From Angiostrongylus vasorum (taxonomy: Eukaryota > Nematoda > Chromadorea > Rhabditida > Metastrongylidae), in contig JADANN010000461.1 in the NCBI GenBank assembly GCA_018806985.1, positions 3,743,276 through 3,807,275 of the forward strand: 64,000 nt of DNA, read 5' to 3'. The first letter of the stretch is position 1, and each line of letters opens with the position of its first letter. The notes beneath the pieces are model-generated. The model was not told where the DNA came from. It made no database searches and was given only the letters and a program-made list of their open reading frames with translations. Made by a program: the position numbers and the translations under genes. This document shows positions 23,239-34,364 of the stretch, in pieces.

Positions 23239-23754
23239 AAAAACAGCTGCGGAAATGGAGTTTGATTAAGGTGATCGCATTGCTGTTCCTCAAAAGACTA
23301 CCTGTATTTTTGCCTCTGGAATACAAATTCCACATTTTCCATGAAAAAATTTATTTTCCTGTGTCCAATTCGCGTTTTTACCACAAAATCCAAGAAAGTA
23401 AAACTGGAACAACATTAAAATGGTGTAACACACCATTTTATACTCCTAAAGCGATAAAAAAGCCAGTTCTATCCGTCTACCAAATTCTTGGCTCGTGAAA
23501 AAATTACTTTCAGTTTTCGAAAAACCAAAAGTGAGCGTCAGGCACAAAAATTAACTTCTGGATAATCTTATTCTGAACTTATTTACCATCGATGTTCATA
23601 AATATTTTGACTGACACAACTCGTTTGTGTCACGTTGCTTCATGTAGAATGCACAGAAAAAATGGCCGAGGTGTTCGACCCACTTTCTTGTCGGCTGTTA
23701 GTTTTTCCACATAAAGATTTTTTCACTGCTTGTTTTGTAATGATTCAACAGCTT
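23239..23754. other. No recognised feature
   Basis: No gene or repeat recognised. Confidence 0.4.
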
Positions 23755-23763
23755 ATCCGATAC

Positions 23764-24027
23764 GGTGTCGCAGTGGTGCCCTGAAACAAGTGGAATCCAT
23801 CCCCGCGCCCATAACCCACCAAGCCTTCCACCCCTCCGGAGTCGGCAAGTGGTACCAGACTTGTCTAGGAGGATAGCAGCACTAGCTCGATACATCGGTA
23901 GGCCACCCCAAGTCATTGTAAAGGCCAGATATGCATTCAATAACCTTCAAACGATGCTTAGTGAAGTCTAATGCATACGCATTCCTCAGGGATTGATTAA
24001 CGCCGAGAGCTTTATCCTTTATCCTTA
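23764..24027 (+). repeat. SINE-A copy with target-site duplication
   Basis: Flanked by the 9-base repeat ATCCGATAC (23755-23763 and 24028-24036). The head is shortened; the tail is TTTATCCTTTATCCTTA. Confidence 0.9.
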
Positions 24028-24036
24028 ATCCGATAC

Positions 24037-24970
24037 AGTTTTTTTGTGATAGACGTCGTCCATGAAAAACTCTATCCTTCCTCTAGAAACACTTAACTGC
24101 TGATTAACTGTATTATAATTCCATTTGCTATGATGAATTATGAACACCGTTTGAATATGTGGGCTAAAAAAACTTCGTAAATAAACTAAATAGAAGCCAC
24201 AAAACTCTTCCAAATTCTCCCTAGCGATATGTTTGTAATAGACAATGGTAAACAATGACATTGAACATATAAAAACTAGTATGATAAGTACTATGCATAG
24301 CCTTTAGCGATTGAGCAAAATCTCTTCCACAGTTCTTCCGTCCTCTCCTCTCCGAAAGTTATCAAGGTATCGGAGAATTATAGTCTTTTTTAGAAACTGG
24401 TAAGACCGTAACAACATTACAGTAGGCGTCGTTCCATTTGGAAGTCACAATAAACTGGCCGCGAGTATCAGTGGGTTAAAACCAGTGATTTCTGTGATGT
24501 CGTTCCAGTTGCAGTAGAGGAAAAAGTTGTATGGAATTAAGATTTACAAGAACAACGATAAAGTCCACTCACCGAATTGCTCTAATTTAGCACAAAGAGT
24601 AGACGGGCGTAAGATGAAAAGTTATGCATAAACCTTAAAAGAAAGCCTACTAATTGTCAAAGGCGATGTTATAAACTACGTATGCCATTTGTAAATGACG
24701 CATATTTAGTCAAGTACTTAATTACTCGGATATCGAATAGGCACGTGGAGCAAGCGAGTGTTTTTGAACGGCAATGTGAGTTCGTGAACGGATGCGATTT
24801 AATAAAGAATATCACAGTGGGCGGAACCTGAGTTCCAAATGGCAGTAGCATTTCCATTTTGTTAGAAAATTTGTTGTTTTCCAACATTATTGAATGGATT
24901 GATGCTATAATTAGTGAGGACGAGCTAGGATACAAATAGCATTATCTACGAGATATTTCAATGATACCCG
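24037..24970. other. No recognised feature
   Basis: AT-rich, no supportable gene or repeat. Confidence 0.4.
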
Positions 24971-25258
24971 ATTGTAGAGCGCATTGGTTAGAGCTGCCTC
25001 GTAATACTCATGTGGTCATTGTTTCAATCAGACGCGCAGAGCTAACCAATCCTCGCTACCCTCCGGGCTCGGGGAATTAGTTCCGGTCTCCTATGGTAAG
25101 TAACAGCACTTGTTTATAAAATCAGTGGGCCACTGCATGCCATTGTATAGGCCAGGTGTACATTCAGTCTCGTCTGACGATGTTTGATGAAGCCGAATGC
25201 ATGGCGCCTACCTTAGCGATTGATCACCATCGAAAGCTTTGTACTTTATTCCTTCGTG
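24971..25258 (+). repeat. Old SINE-A copy with tRNA-like start
   Basis: The head GAGCGCATTGGTTAGAGC looks like a tRNA D-arm region. The second half (GTGGGCCACTGCATGCCATTGT to TGATCACCATCGAAAGC) is clearly SINE-A. Divergence is high. Confidence 0.6.
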
Positions 25259-26378
25259 ATACGAAAGCTTAGATGGAAAATGCAAATTTTGATGGGTCAC
25301 ATTGAAATCACCGTCAGTTATTGGAAAACATCGAGCGAAATTCGCTTTCTAGATAGCTTTCCAGATAGCCGCTGTCATTCATCATGGGATTCGCAGATGC
25401 AGTGCCCCATGACGATGTTGTCGTGGTCGTCAGATGGCAGGCACAACAGACAAATCCTGTCGTGTTTGTTTAGAATGGCACTAATGCAGGCACCGTTGTA
25501 TTTCCGGATGTTCAGTCCGAGTTAATGCACTTTGCTAGCCATTGAAATATCCCGTAGAAAATAATGAACGTATGAAAAAAATTTTTTCCTTGCAGTGCAG
25601 TAAGTACACTAAATGTTGTTTAAAGAGTTTTTTCTTCTCTTATCTCCTACACTCATGTCAAAGATTTGAAAGATTAGGGATGGAGTGAGAAAATGCGAGA
25701 GAGAGAAGGATAGAGGGATCATGAATAAGGAATGACGGAGGGCTTTAAGAAAGCCAGGGAGAGAAGGAGAGGAAGAGAGAGGAATCATGAAAGGTAACAA
25801 AAAAAAACATAGATTTTAACGAAGGGAGAAATGGCGCAAAAAGTTGAAGTGTAGTGATACTGCTGGCAGAAAATTGAAAGGGCGGTGAACGCAACGCAAT
25901 CTAACAATGACAATGGACACAATGCCATCGTTTATTGAGAAGCTTGCACCAGGATATTAGAAATTTGTTATTGTTGCTTTTTCTTCTCCGCTTGAGATTG
26001 GTAAAGGAAATTGAAACTATGCACAGTCGAGTGAGATTGTAGAGCTTCTCTGATGAAGGCGATGTTGTCGAAGCCTTAGTCAGAGTCTACAGTGCCGCTG
26101 GACAAAGTCGAAGAATAGCACCGAATCAAAAGACGGAACTAACTGACAAGGAGTTGACTTTTCATCCCACTGCTTTTTCTCAGGTTTATCTAATCCCTAT
26201 CAGGATTGAAGAAATGACAAATAAGTACTATTTATCAACTCAAGAATTGGAATTTTTTTCTGTATATTTCGAATCTCAAATAAATCAAAAACATTCAAAG
26301 GACATGCGAGTAATATGACATAGTCAACTTCTACAGACATTGATCAAAAAAGATAATATTTCGCCAAATACAGAGATT
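25259..26378. other. No recognised gene; purine tract and a CTGATGA block
   Basis: 25672-25800 is a GA-rich tract. At 26050-26083 a CTGATGA box, a GGC...GTC hairpin and GAAG resemble the PLE terminal block. No gene is supported. Confidence 0.4.
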
Positions 26379-26386
26379 GTGATTGT

Positions 26387-26676
26387 AAGGCGTGTGTGGC
26401 GTAGTGGTTGGAGGCGCCGCTGCGACAAACACGTGGAATCGATTCCTGCGCTCACGGCCTACCAAGCCTTCCATCCCTTCGAGGTCGACATATTGGTAAC
26501 AAACTTGTCTGGGAGGATAGCAGTACTGGCTCGATACATCGATAGGTCACCATGAGTCATTGTAAAGGCCAGATATGCATTCAATCACTTCCAACGATGC
26601 TTAATGAAGTGGGATGCATCACGCATCCCTCAGGGAACGATCAACGCCAAGAGCTTCATCTTTTATCCTTTTCACA
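26387..26676 (+). repeat. SINE-A, near-complete reference copy
   Basis: The A-box TGGCGTAGTGG is at 26397-26407 and the palindromic B-box-like GGAATCGATTCC at 26435-26446. The tail is CATCTTTTATCCTT. An 8-base duplication GTGATTGT flanks it (26379-26386 and 26677-26684). A good representative of the family. Confidence 0.93.
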
Positions 26677-26684
26677 GTGATTGT

Positions 26685-27278
26685 GTAGCTGTTTTAGTAC
26701 CGAATGATTTGAGCAAGCACCAATAAATCCATTGTTGCTCTTAGTACGAGCCAGGCATGCTCAGCGACCTCTGTTGGCTGGAGGACAATGAGTCTTAATT
26801 TTTAGTCGATTGTCATGAGGTTACTCTCAGACTACTCAACAATCGATGTCATACTAGTTGGTTGAACCTGACATGTTCTCCTTAATGGGATGTTGCCCAC
26901 ATTTCCTGGAACGACCACAAGTCTAATATATTGCTCGTAAATGTTGGCGTACCCCTGTAGGATCAAATATAATTTCTTCTACACAGAAGAAAGAAATGAA
27001 AATTAAAGTGACAGAAATAGCAAGGTCACATCTAAATCCGCTTTCGGTTCAAATTAAGCACAAAAGAACCTTTTTTTGGTCATTGTTTATTCTCTTTTAA
27101 TAAAGGTTTCCGATAGGAGTCTCTCTTTGTTAATGAAAGAACAATAATTAGTGACTTTTCACATAAGTAAAAGAATCGTGTACCGCTTTCGGATTGATCA
27201 ACCCAGACAGTGCACCATTCATGAACCACGAAGGAGATGACTAAATAAATATTTCCCCCTACGTAATGCAGTGTAGTG
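26685..27278. other. Mostly unrecognised; SINE-A tail fragment at 27170-27245
   Basis: The fragment at 27170-27245 shows CGCTTTCGGATTGATCAAC on the minus-copy side only. The rest is unrecognised. Confidence 0.4.
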
Positions 27279-27682
27279 CTTACCTACTTAATTATCTGAT
27301 ACTAGAACGTCCTGTCCTCACTAGTTGTGCGGGCCCCAGCAATAATCACTATTTTTTCGGAGATTTGCTGGTCAAGCCATTGTGATTCCCTGGAATACCG
27401 AGGTCAGCCTGGCCAAAGTCTGCCTCAGGTCTTCACCACCACAGGCAGTTGCAGCCCTTGTCGATCAAAGGAAGATTTGCCACCATGTGACTTTGATACC
27501 AGGACGGTGGTGGATCCTCGTATTGGTTTACTCTTAGATAGGCTGATGGAAATGCGGGGCTCTTCAGCTTGGGAGACCCTGCCGGGGAGACGATTTCCCC
27601 CCGCTGTACATCGCAATCCTACACCCAGGAACACCTCCCGCCACGATGAGACGGTAAACCGTTGGGAGGAATGTAATACTAG
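27279..27682 (-). mobile_element. Repeat C copy
   Basis: A complete minus copy from the GTCCTCACTAGTTGTGCGGGC tail side to GGTAAACCGTTGGGAGG. Both strands show open frames that are repeat artefacts. Confidence 0.85.
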
Positions 27683-27899
27683 TGTCTTCTATTCGCGATG
27701 ATAGCGCTGGTACTAATTTCTGACTTCAATGGGTTACATTACTTCTGTATACCTGCCTATGGTATGGGGTCGACCCAGAGACTGTGAAAATGGTTTAGCA
27801 CCTCTAACTACCACACTATTGGCGCCATCATTGCGTAGCACCTAGTTAATTATTCCATCGTTATAAATGTGTCGTCTTTTTTTTTCAGCAGTCAAGAAG

Positions 27900-27983
27900 A
27901 TGTTATACTGCACACGTTTAGTTCCGTAGAAAATGAACACACACAACACAACGCTAGCCGACGTTTCGGCATAGGTTAGACGC

Positions 27984-28033
<50 letters not shown>

Positions 28034-28800
28034 CACATATAGAAAGATGAAAATCTGGACGGTAGTTACACGAACTACAGCTTCTCGAAAACCCACCGTT
28101 TCTACGACTCTTGCCCTGAGCAAAAACCGCTGATTAGAGTCACATATGGCAGATGACAGCACACAGCACCACCCCACATCAAAAATCAATTCTGAGACAC
28201 GCGGCGAGATCACGTGTTACCTCTGGGCATTTATCCCTGCTATTTCTTCCCGGATTCTTGGTATTTACCCAAAAATCCTCGAGAAGTTTGCGCTTTGTGG
28301 TTTTGGGGTCCTGTGCGAGGATAGCAGAATTTTATGTCAAAGTCGTCTCCGCTATGCTTTTGTATCCTATCCGCCTTAGTGGCGTACCTTGTACTACTTT
28401 TTTATTTACCATCTGTGTGCTCTTTTATACGGATACATAATCGTCTGCTTATTCCTCCAATATATTCGTCTCGCAAATATTACAAGAGATCGGCTATATC
28501 GTACCTAAACTCATGCAGTCACCTTACCTGCCATAATGGAAAAATACGCAATTCTTTGTCTCACCTAGACGGTCATACTGGCGGTTACGAACTAACTGAC
28601 GACGGAGAGTGGAAAGAGAGGAAATGATCCAGAATGTTTCATTTCCTGTTTTCCCATCCTTCAAACACAAAGAAGGCGCTGTGAGCAACATATTTCGAAC
28701 GACCACCTCTGTGTGCACGAAGAAGGAACTAAAGGGGGGAATCGCGCAACTTGGCTCGGCAAATAGCCATTTCCCATGTCTACGAAATGGTAACCCCACG
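27900..28800 (-). mobile_element. Penelope-like element: GIY-YIG region and 3' end
   Basis: Reading down the minus strand, RRQLVRNRQYDRL (PLE linker before the endonuclease) is followed across frame breaks by a GIY-YIG-like region (RRIYWRN..., YPYKRAH). A tail ends with GCCGAAACGTCGGC at about 27956-27970, and (TA)n at 27987-28033 lies in the tail. Penelope-like elements pair an RT with a C-terminal GIY-YIG nuclease; here the RT is missing. The upper part (28290-28650) is repeated in inverted orientation at 28955-29260. Confidence 0.65.
27987..28033. repeat. (TA)n microsatellite in the PLE tail
   Basis: A TA run of about 45 bp. Confidence 0.95.
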
Positions 28801-28954
28801 AGATAAGTTTAGAAGAAGAGATACGCCCTAAACGAAAAAAAATAGCCAAAAAAAATAATGTTTATGTTGCTCTTCATTAGTGAGAAAGTAAGTGTAGCTA
28901 TAGCGATGTTTAAGAAGGGCAGGTCTAGGAGAATCGGTAGCGACAGTTAAAATA

Positions 28955-29290
28955 CCACGGAATACTCCTCGTCGTCAGTTAGTTCGTAACCGCCTATATG
29001 ACCGTCTGTGTAAAAAAAAAGAATTGCGTATTTTGCCAGTATGGCAGGGACGGTGACTGCATGAGCTCAGGTACGACATACTTGATCTCATATAGTACTT
29101 GCGGATGTGAATATATTGGAGAAATGGGCGACCATTATGCATTCGTATAAAAGAGCACCTAGATGGTAAACAAGAACTAAGACAAGGTACGCCACTAGAA
29201 ACGCATAGGATACAAAAGCATAGCGGGAACGATTGTGATATAAAAGTCGCCATCCACGCTCACATAAATTGTTATCTGGAATAATTATTG
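28955..29290 (+). mobile_element. Second PLE GIY-YIG copy, head to head with the first
   Basis: On the plus strand LVRNRLYDRLC is followed, with frame changes, by RMQIYWRNGRP-like and IRIKEHLDGKQELRQGTPLE, then HRIQKHSGND. These are the PLE endonuclease block order. It matches the complement of 28290-28650 closely, so the two form a large palindrome with about 300 bp between the arms. Confidence 0.65.
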
Positions 29291-30054
29291 CAACGTAGGG
29301 GGTTTTTCAGAAAAACATTTCGTCCGTCGTTACGGTATCCAAGCCTCATTTTAAATTTTTCAGCACTCGTTGTTTTGCACAGTTGATCACTGACAACTCT
29401 TTATTATATATAAAATAAATAATAGCCCATATCGCCTAAAGAATGTTTTCGCGTGGCAGCCGCGTGGGATGACGTCTAATTTTGGGGTTAGTTGGAGAAG
29501 GTAAATTCGTCCTCAACTTAAACACATGACTATTAGACAGTTTTTCTCTCAGCATAGTACATGTGATGCTGGAAGCTGCAAAGAAAACAAAGGAAACAAA
29601 GTTATGCAGAGTTCTGAATATCCATCAAGAGGGAGAGAACATACTTAGTGAAGACCACTTATGAGCGTAACTTCTCAGAGTCACAAATGCATTAACAAAT
29701 TCTCAAAGATGTGTTGATCACTGCTCCTGTTTTTTTCACACGATGCGACACCACATTTTGTGTGCATCTGACCGCTTCTTTTTATTTTTACTATTCCACT
29801 ATTTATTCTTGCTTTTATTCAACTTCTTTCATCGCATCCGTCGGCCCTGAACATCTTCAGGTTTCGCGTGTGAATTCTACTGCTATTGGCGGGTTTTTTA
29901 CCTGTTTTATGAGCCTCTGTGAGCGCAGCAGAACCATTTAGCGGGGATACCATTTCGTTTATCACTCTGGATTCGGAAAAATTATTGGCAGACATGGCTA
30001 GACAAGTTTGCTCGATAATGCATTAAGGAACACTCTAGTAAGAGCGCACCAGGA
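29291..30054. other. No recognised feature
   Basis: No gene or repeat recognised. Confidence 0.4.
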
Positions 30055-30485
30055 ATCAAGGGAGAGAACTCAACCAGCATTCACTGGCGGCCATAGAGAA
30101 GACGACAACCCGCAAGCAATGGCAGAACCTATGCGTGGTAAGAAATACTCTGGAGACTTTTATAGATAGTGGATCGAGGATGCGAAGGTTGTGAAAGAAA
30201 TGGTTAGTTCCGCACGGTGGATGTATATGGTATTGGATCATGTAATGATAAAATTAAGTTTATGAACGCTTCTGGAAGCAGGTCTATTCGATTTCTCTGG
30301 AATGGCGGGGTAGTCATGTTAGGGAGTTCCAATTCTTTTATCCTAGGTAGTTGCCAGTGTTTGTAGATTGCAGGGATTTGACCGACTCTAACCCAATTTC
30401 CCGATCCTGACGAGATGAGAAGGCGTGGTGGGCCGGGGGCCAGTTCGAACCACTGCCTTGCCTATGCTAAACCCTAATCACTATC
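30055..30485. repeat. Two SINE-D remnants in opposite orientations
   Basis: 30055-30190 is a plus-strand 3' part (GAGAGAACTCAACCAGCATTC to ATGGATAGTGG-like). 30285-30485 is a minus copy whose B box GTTCGAACTGG lies at about 30450-30462. Confidence 0.45.
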
Positions 30486-30784
30486 AATGTCCTGTTCAAC
30501 TACTGTCCTCTGGCAGTTGATCACAACTGGCTACGTTGAACCATTTTTCCTTGCATGACAGAATAGTCTTAGAACAAACTCATTTTGGCCAGCTCACTGG
30601 GATAAAACTGTTATTATTAAAAATGTTATCACTGACTAGTCCTTTCGCGACGAAGAAGGTTCGAAAACACTCCGTGATTTTTCCAATAATGAAGGAGCTA
30701 GAGACTTTACAAACCTATAGAAGAGAAACTCCCACGACCGACTTTCTTTTTACCTCGGCCTTGATCGAATAAGTCACCGTTTTC

Positions 30785-31010
30785 TTGACGAGCAGAACTC
30801 GAGGTCTTATTCTTTATTTATTAATAAGCTAACGTTTCGCTTATTTCGCATTCTTCAGATCCAAAAGTGGTCAAGTTGATTGCGACCTGCCCGCCCAAGC
30901 ACTTCCATAACCAAAGCAAAACAGCTTCTTCGCATACTCATCGCTTTTTGTGAGTTTTCCACTTGAGACCAACCACGCAGACGTCACATGGATAAGTAAT
31001 GTGCCTCTCA
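30785..31010 (-). mobile_element. PLE terminal-repeat-like segment, left arm of foldback
   Basis: The complement contains GGTTATGGAAGTGCTTGG, CAATCAACTTGACCA and the hammerhead-like block at 30829-30858 (CTGAAGA, GCGAAATAAGC, GAAACGTTAGC). It is an inverted partner of 31190-31540. Confidence 0.6.
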
Positions 31011-31189
31011 CATTAAAATACCAGTATGAAATACTGTGTGATACCACGCGTGATTACGATGCATTCCTCTCTGCGGTACGTAAATTTCCGGTTTTTGGAA
31101 CTTATCCAGGAATCCAAGAATGAATGAATTCCAAGAATTTCAAATGAACATCATGGAGGACGCCTCGTAACTACTTGCGATCTCGTACA

Positions 31190-31540
31190 GTATTTAAGAC
31201 TGATGATGTGATATGATGGCAGAATATATTTTAATGTGAGGGGCACATTACGCTCTCATGTGAGCTCTGTGCTGTCCACTTGAAATACTCAGTGAAAGAC
31301 TTATAGAAAACGGTTGGTTTGTGGAGTAGCTATTCTGTTTCGCACTGTGCTATTGAAATCTCAGTTCAGTATTTCCTTCGTTTGTTTATCGAAGTGTTTG
31401 GCTGGGTTACAGATTGCAGTCAACTTGACCATTCCAGGCTCTGAAGAAAGCGAAATCCTCCGAAACGCCAGCTTGTCGATAAACAAGGGATAAAGTAACA
31501 ACCTCGTGTTTTGCTCATCAAGAAAACAGGAGCTATTGAA
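31190..31540 (+). mobile_element. PLE terminal-repeat-like segment, right arm of foldback
   Basis: Same blocks as the left arm in plus orientation, including TTTAATGTGAGGGGCACATTA, GCAGTCAACTTGACCATTCC and CTCGTGTTTTGCTCATCAAG. The block at 31441-31472 has CTGAAGA and GAAACGCC, with a six-base helix I candidate (CAGGCT with AGCTTG). Confidence 0.6.
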
Positions 31541-31795
31541 ACGACTCTGAGCTACCGCCTTAACAGTGTATACATTTTCTATTAAACAATAATCCAATTT
31601 TAAATTTATTTAGAACAAAAAATTGTGAAAAAAATTTGGGACGAAATCCGATTTTTTTCAGAACAAGAACATTTACACGCACGGTACTCGCAATGAATAT
31701 AAGTTATATATAAGGGGGGCACTCCCAAGTCGTTGATAAAATTCCGCTTGTCCAATTGCTTTTATTTCCAGAACGTCAGCTTTGATGAAGAAAAA

Positions 31796-31990
31796 GCGTC
31801 GTCAACCATATACGACTCTGAGCGACTGTTCTTCCTCGGTGGAAGACAGGTGGAAAAAAAGCGGCTGTGAAGAAAGCGATTCTGCCGAAACGTCAGCTAC
31901 GATTGTGTTGTATGTGTGTTATTGCATGGAAGTAAACGTACGCTGTTTACCAACCTCGCGATTGCTGAGAGAGAAAACGGCGAAAAAAGG
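31796..31990 (+). mobile_element. PLE terminal-repeat-like segment
   Basis: TTCTTCCTCGGTGGAAGACAGG is followed by a hammerhead-like block (31864-31897, core interrupted by one base), then CCAACCTCGCGATTGCTGAG. The frame at 31782-32012 lies in this segment and is not a gene. Confidence 0.5.
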
Positions 31991-32547
31991 GAAGGGTTTC
32001 TTGGTCTCTTGAACACCGCAAATTTATTATTTTAGAGCGACAGAACCTTGTAGATTCTTGTAACTTATCTCGTAGTTACGGATCTGGTGCCTGTATCTTG
32101 TAGACAAAAATCTCTGACTGCAATAAATGAAGTTCGTTATCAGATAATGCACATAGGTTTAGAATTGAAAGCAGCCATTGCTTTCCATCTGTTGACTCCA
32201 ACAGATGTCATGTTTTAACCTAAGTGTTAACAACATGCAAAGTAAACTACTGTAGCTTCATAGTACTGGAAAGTGTGAATATCTTAACAGTGTTCAGCTT
32301 CCACTTTTTTTCTCATCGATTTCTTCGTCCTTTTTTTCACCAGACATTTTCCTTCTGGTGCTTTTCTTACTCATTTTCGTGTTTTCTTCTCAAAGGAAAA
32401 GGGATAAGAACGTTCTCGGAAACGGTTCTCATGCTGGAACAATAAAAGTTGAAGAGATGAAACTCATTCGAACGCTGTATCACTAACGTTTTTTTCTAAG
32501 TATCTATTCAGAAAAAAAAACACTTTTTTGCCGAAAAGAATTCACAA
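31991..32547. other. No recognised feature
   Basis: No gene or repeat recognised. Confidence 0.4.
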
Positions 32548-32845
32548 TATAAAGGGAAAGGATAAAGCTCTCGGCGTTGATCAATCAATCATCTCCGAGA
32601 GATGTGCTGTGCAGTCAACTTCATTTAAGCTATGTATTCAACATCATTTAACATTATTAGAGGTGACTGAGTGCATAACTGGCTTTTACAATGACTGGCG
32701 GTGGCCTACCGATGTATCGAGAAAGTGTTGCTATCCTTCCAGATAGGTCTCGACGCCGGAGAGATGAGGGCTTGGTGAGCTTGGTGGGCGGGATCGATCT
32801 TATGTGTATTGCAAAGGCGCCTCTAGTCACTGCGCTATACACTTG
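32548..32845 (-). repeat. SINE-A copy with small insertions
   Basis: A full-length minus copy carrying a duplicated ATCAATC and an extra GTATTCAACATCATTTAAC stretch in the tail half. Confidence 0.85.
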
Positions 32846-33154
32846 TCGAAATTATGACTTACTCACTATAATTTTATATGTTTGTAAAATAGAAAAGATT
32901 TCAGATGGTTGTGGCCGAAGTATCTTAAATCGTAACTAGAAGATCTTACGTTTTTTCCTAGGTTAGATTTCGTTCTTGAAACATAGTCAAGCAACGGTTA
33001 AAAAATTTAGTCGCCGTCCACGATGGTTTATAAATAGCTGTTTTTTCTCTAATTTTCGATTATTCCATAAGGAAAAGCGTTTTTTTCGCATTGAAAATGT
33101 ATTATTGCCAGTATGGTGTCCCAGAATTAATTCCTTTGATTTTTTCTGCAGTGG
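32846..33154. other. No recognised feature
   Basis: AT-rich spacer. Confidence 0.35.
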
Positions 33155-33162
33155 TAGTAATA

Positions 33163-33549
33163 GTCCTCCAAACGGTTTACCGTCTCATCGTGGCGGGGAG
33201 CTGTTTCTGGGTGTCGGTCTGCGATGTACAGCGGGGTGATTCATCCTCCTGGCGGGGTCTCCCATGCTGAAAAAGAGTTCGGCGTTTTCACCAGGAAGCC
33301 CAGCTAAGAGTAAACCAATACCAGGATCCACCACCGTCCTGGTATCAAACTAGTCCTATGGTAGCAAACCTTCCTCTGATGCACAAGACAGGTGATTATC
33401 TGTGGTGGTGAAGACCTGAGGCAGACTTTGGCCAAGCTGACATCGGGATTCCAGAGAACCACAGTGACTTCATTAGCAAATCTCCGAAAAATGGAGATTA
33501 TGCTGGGGCCCGCACAACCAGACGGGCCATTCAGGTATTAAGTATAAGA
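33163..33549 (+). mobile_element. Repeat C with target-site duplication
   Basis: A 387-bp plus copy. TAGTAATA flanks it at 33155-33162 and 33550-33557. Confidence 0.87.
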
Positions 33550-33835
33550 TAGTAATACTATTCCGGCAGCTACCGTAATGGAATTAGTTTGCAGCGTCAT
33601 CCTCGAGTGGCAGAACCGTTTAACAAATCCCGTTTACATGTATGGATGAAGGATACAAGACAAGAACAGAAATGGAATAAACAGTCAGCTTTGGGTTTAA
33701 GTGGAAAAATTAGTTAAGATTAGTCATCTTATAATTGCCAAACGGAACCACTGAAATTTTTAAATATTCATTTTTGATTATTTTCGCGGTTAATTAAAAA
33801 ATGGTACAAGTGAACGCTAAAACAATAAGTTGCAT

Positions 33836-34302
33836 GGGTTTAAACTGGTCAGCTTACACGAGATTGTTACAAACTTTTATTTGGCTAACGTTTCGACATT
33901 TTAGTTTTCCTCAGAGCCGATGATATGAGGTCCACAGCCCTACGTACTCTCGATGTGGTGTCCACGTCAGCATATCGAGATCAATCTTCTTCAATGGAGC
34001 AATGCCCAAATGAGGCAAGACCACCCTGCGATGCTCTTTTGCGCAGGAAACGATTGTTGTTGACATGATTGTTCAGTGATAATAACGAAACTAAAAAAAT
34101 CATCGTCAGGAAAGCTTGCTTCATTTCAGCAGCGTTTAATTGAAGAAGGTCCAATTCGATACGACAACGAAGGTCAAATATCGAGACTACGATGGACTGA
34201 GAACCAACGGCGAGGATCACCGATTCTGAGGAAGAAGAAGACGTCGAAACGTTATCCCAATAAAAGTTCATAACAACGTCGTGTAAGCTGACCAATTTAA
34301 AC
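33836..34302. mobile_element. Foldback element with arms of about 230 bp
   Basis: The left end (GTTTAAACTGGTCAGCTTACAC) is the complement of the right end near 34280-34302. Homology continues inward through hammerhead-like blocks on both arms (33883-33914 minus, 34226-34252 plus) and TCTTCTTCAAT-type sequence, to a centre near 34070. This is a decayed long inverted repeat of PLE-terminal-repeat type. Confidence 0.7.
33883..33914 (-). ncRNA. Hammerhead-ribozyme-like core
   Basis: CTGAGGA, a weak helix II, then GAAACGTT. Flanks CGGCT and AGCCA can form a four-base-pair helix I. Position 17 would be U. Confidence 0.3.
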
Positions 34303-34364
34303 ACATATTGATCTGTCATAACGAGATTAAAGGGAAGTCGCTCTCTGAAATAAGTCACATATTA

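Noticed and set aside
24971..25090. tRNA-like start GAGCGCATTGGTTAGAGC
   Set aside because: No complete cloverleaf; the downstream sequence is a diverged SINE-A.
33981..34358. 125-codon minus-strand frame as a gene
   Set aside because: It lies across the foldback element and uses its arms; no independent domain seen.
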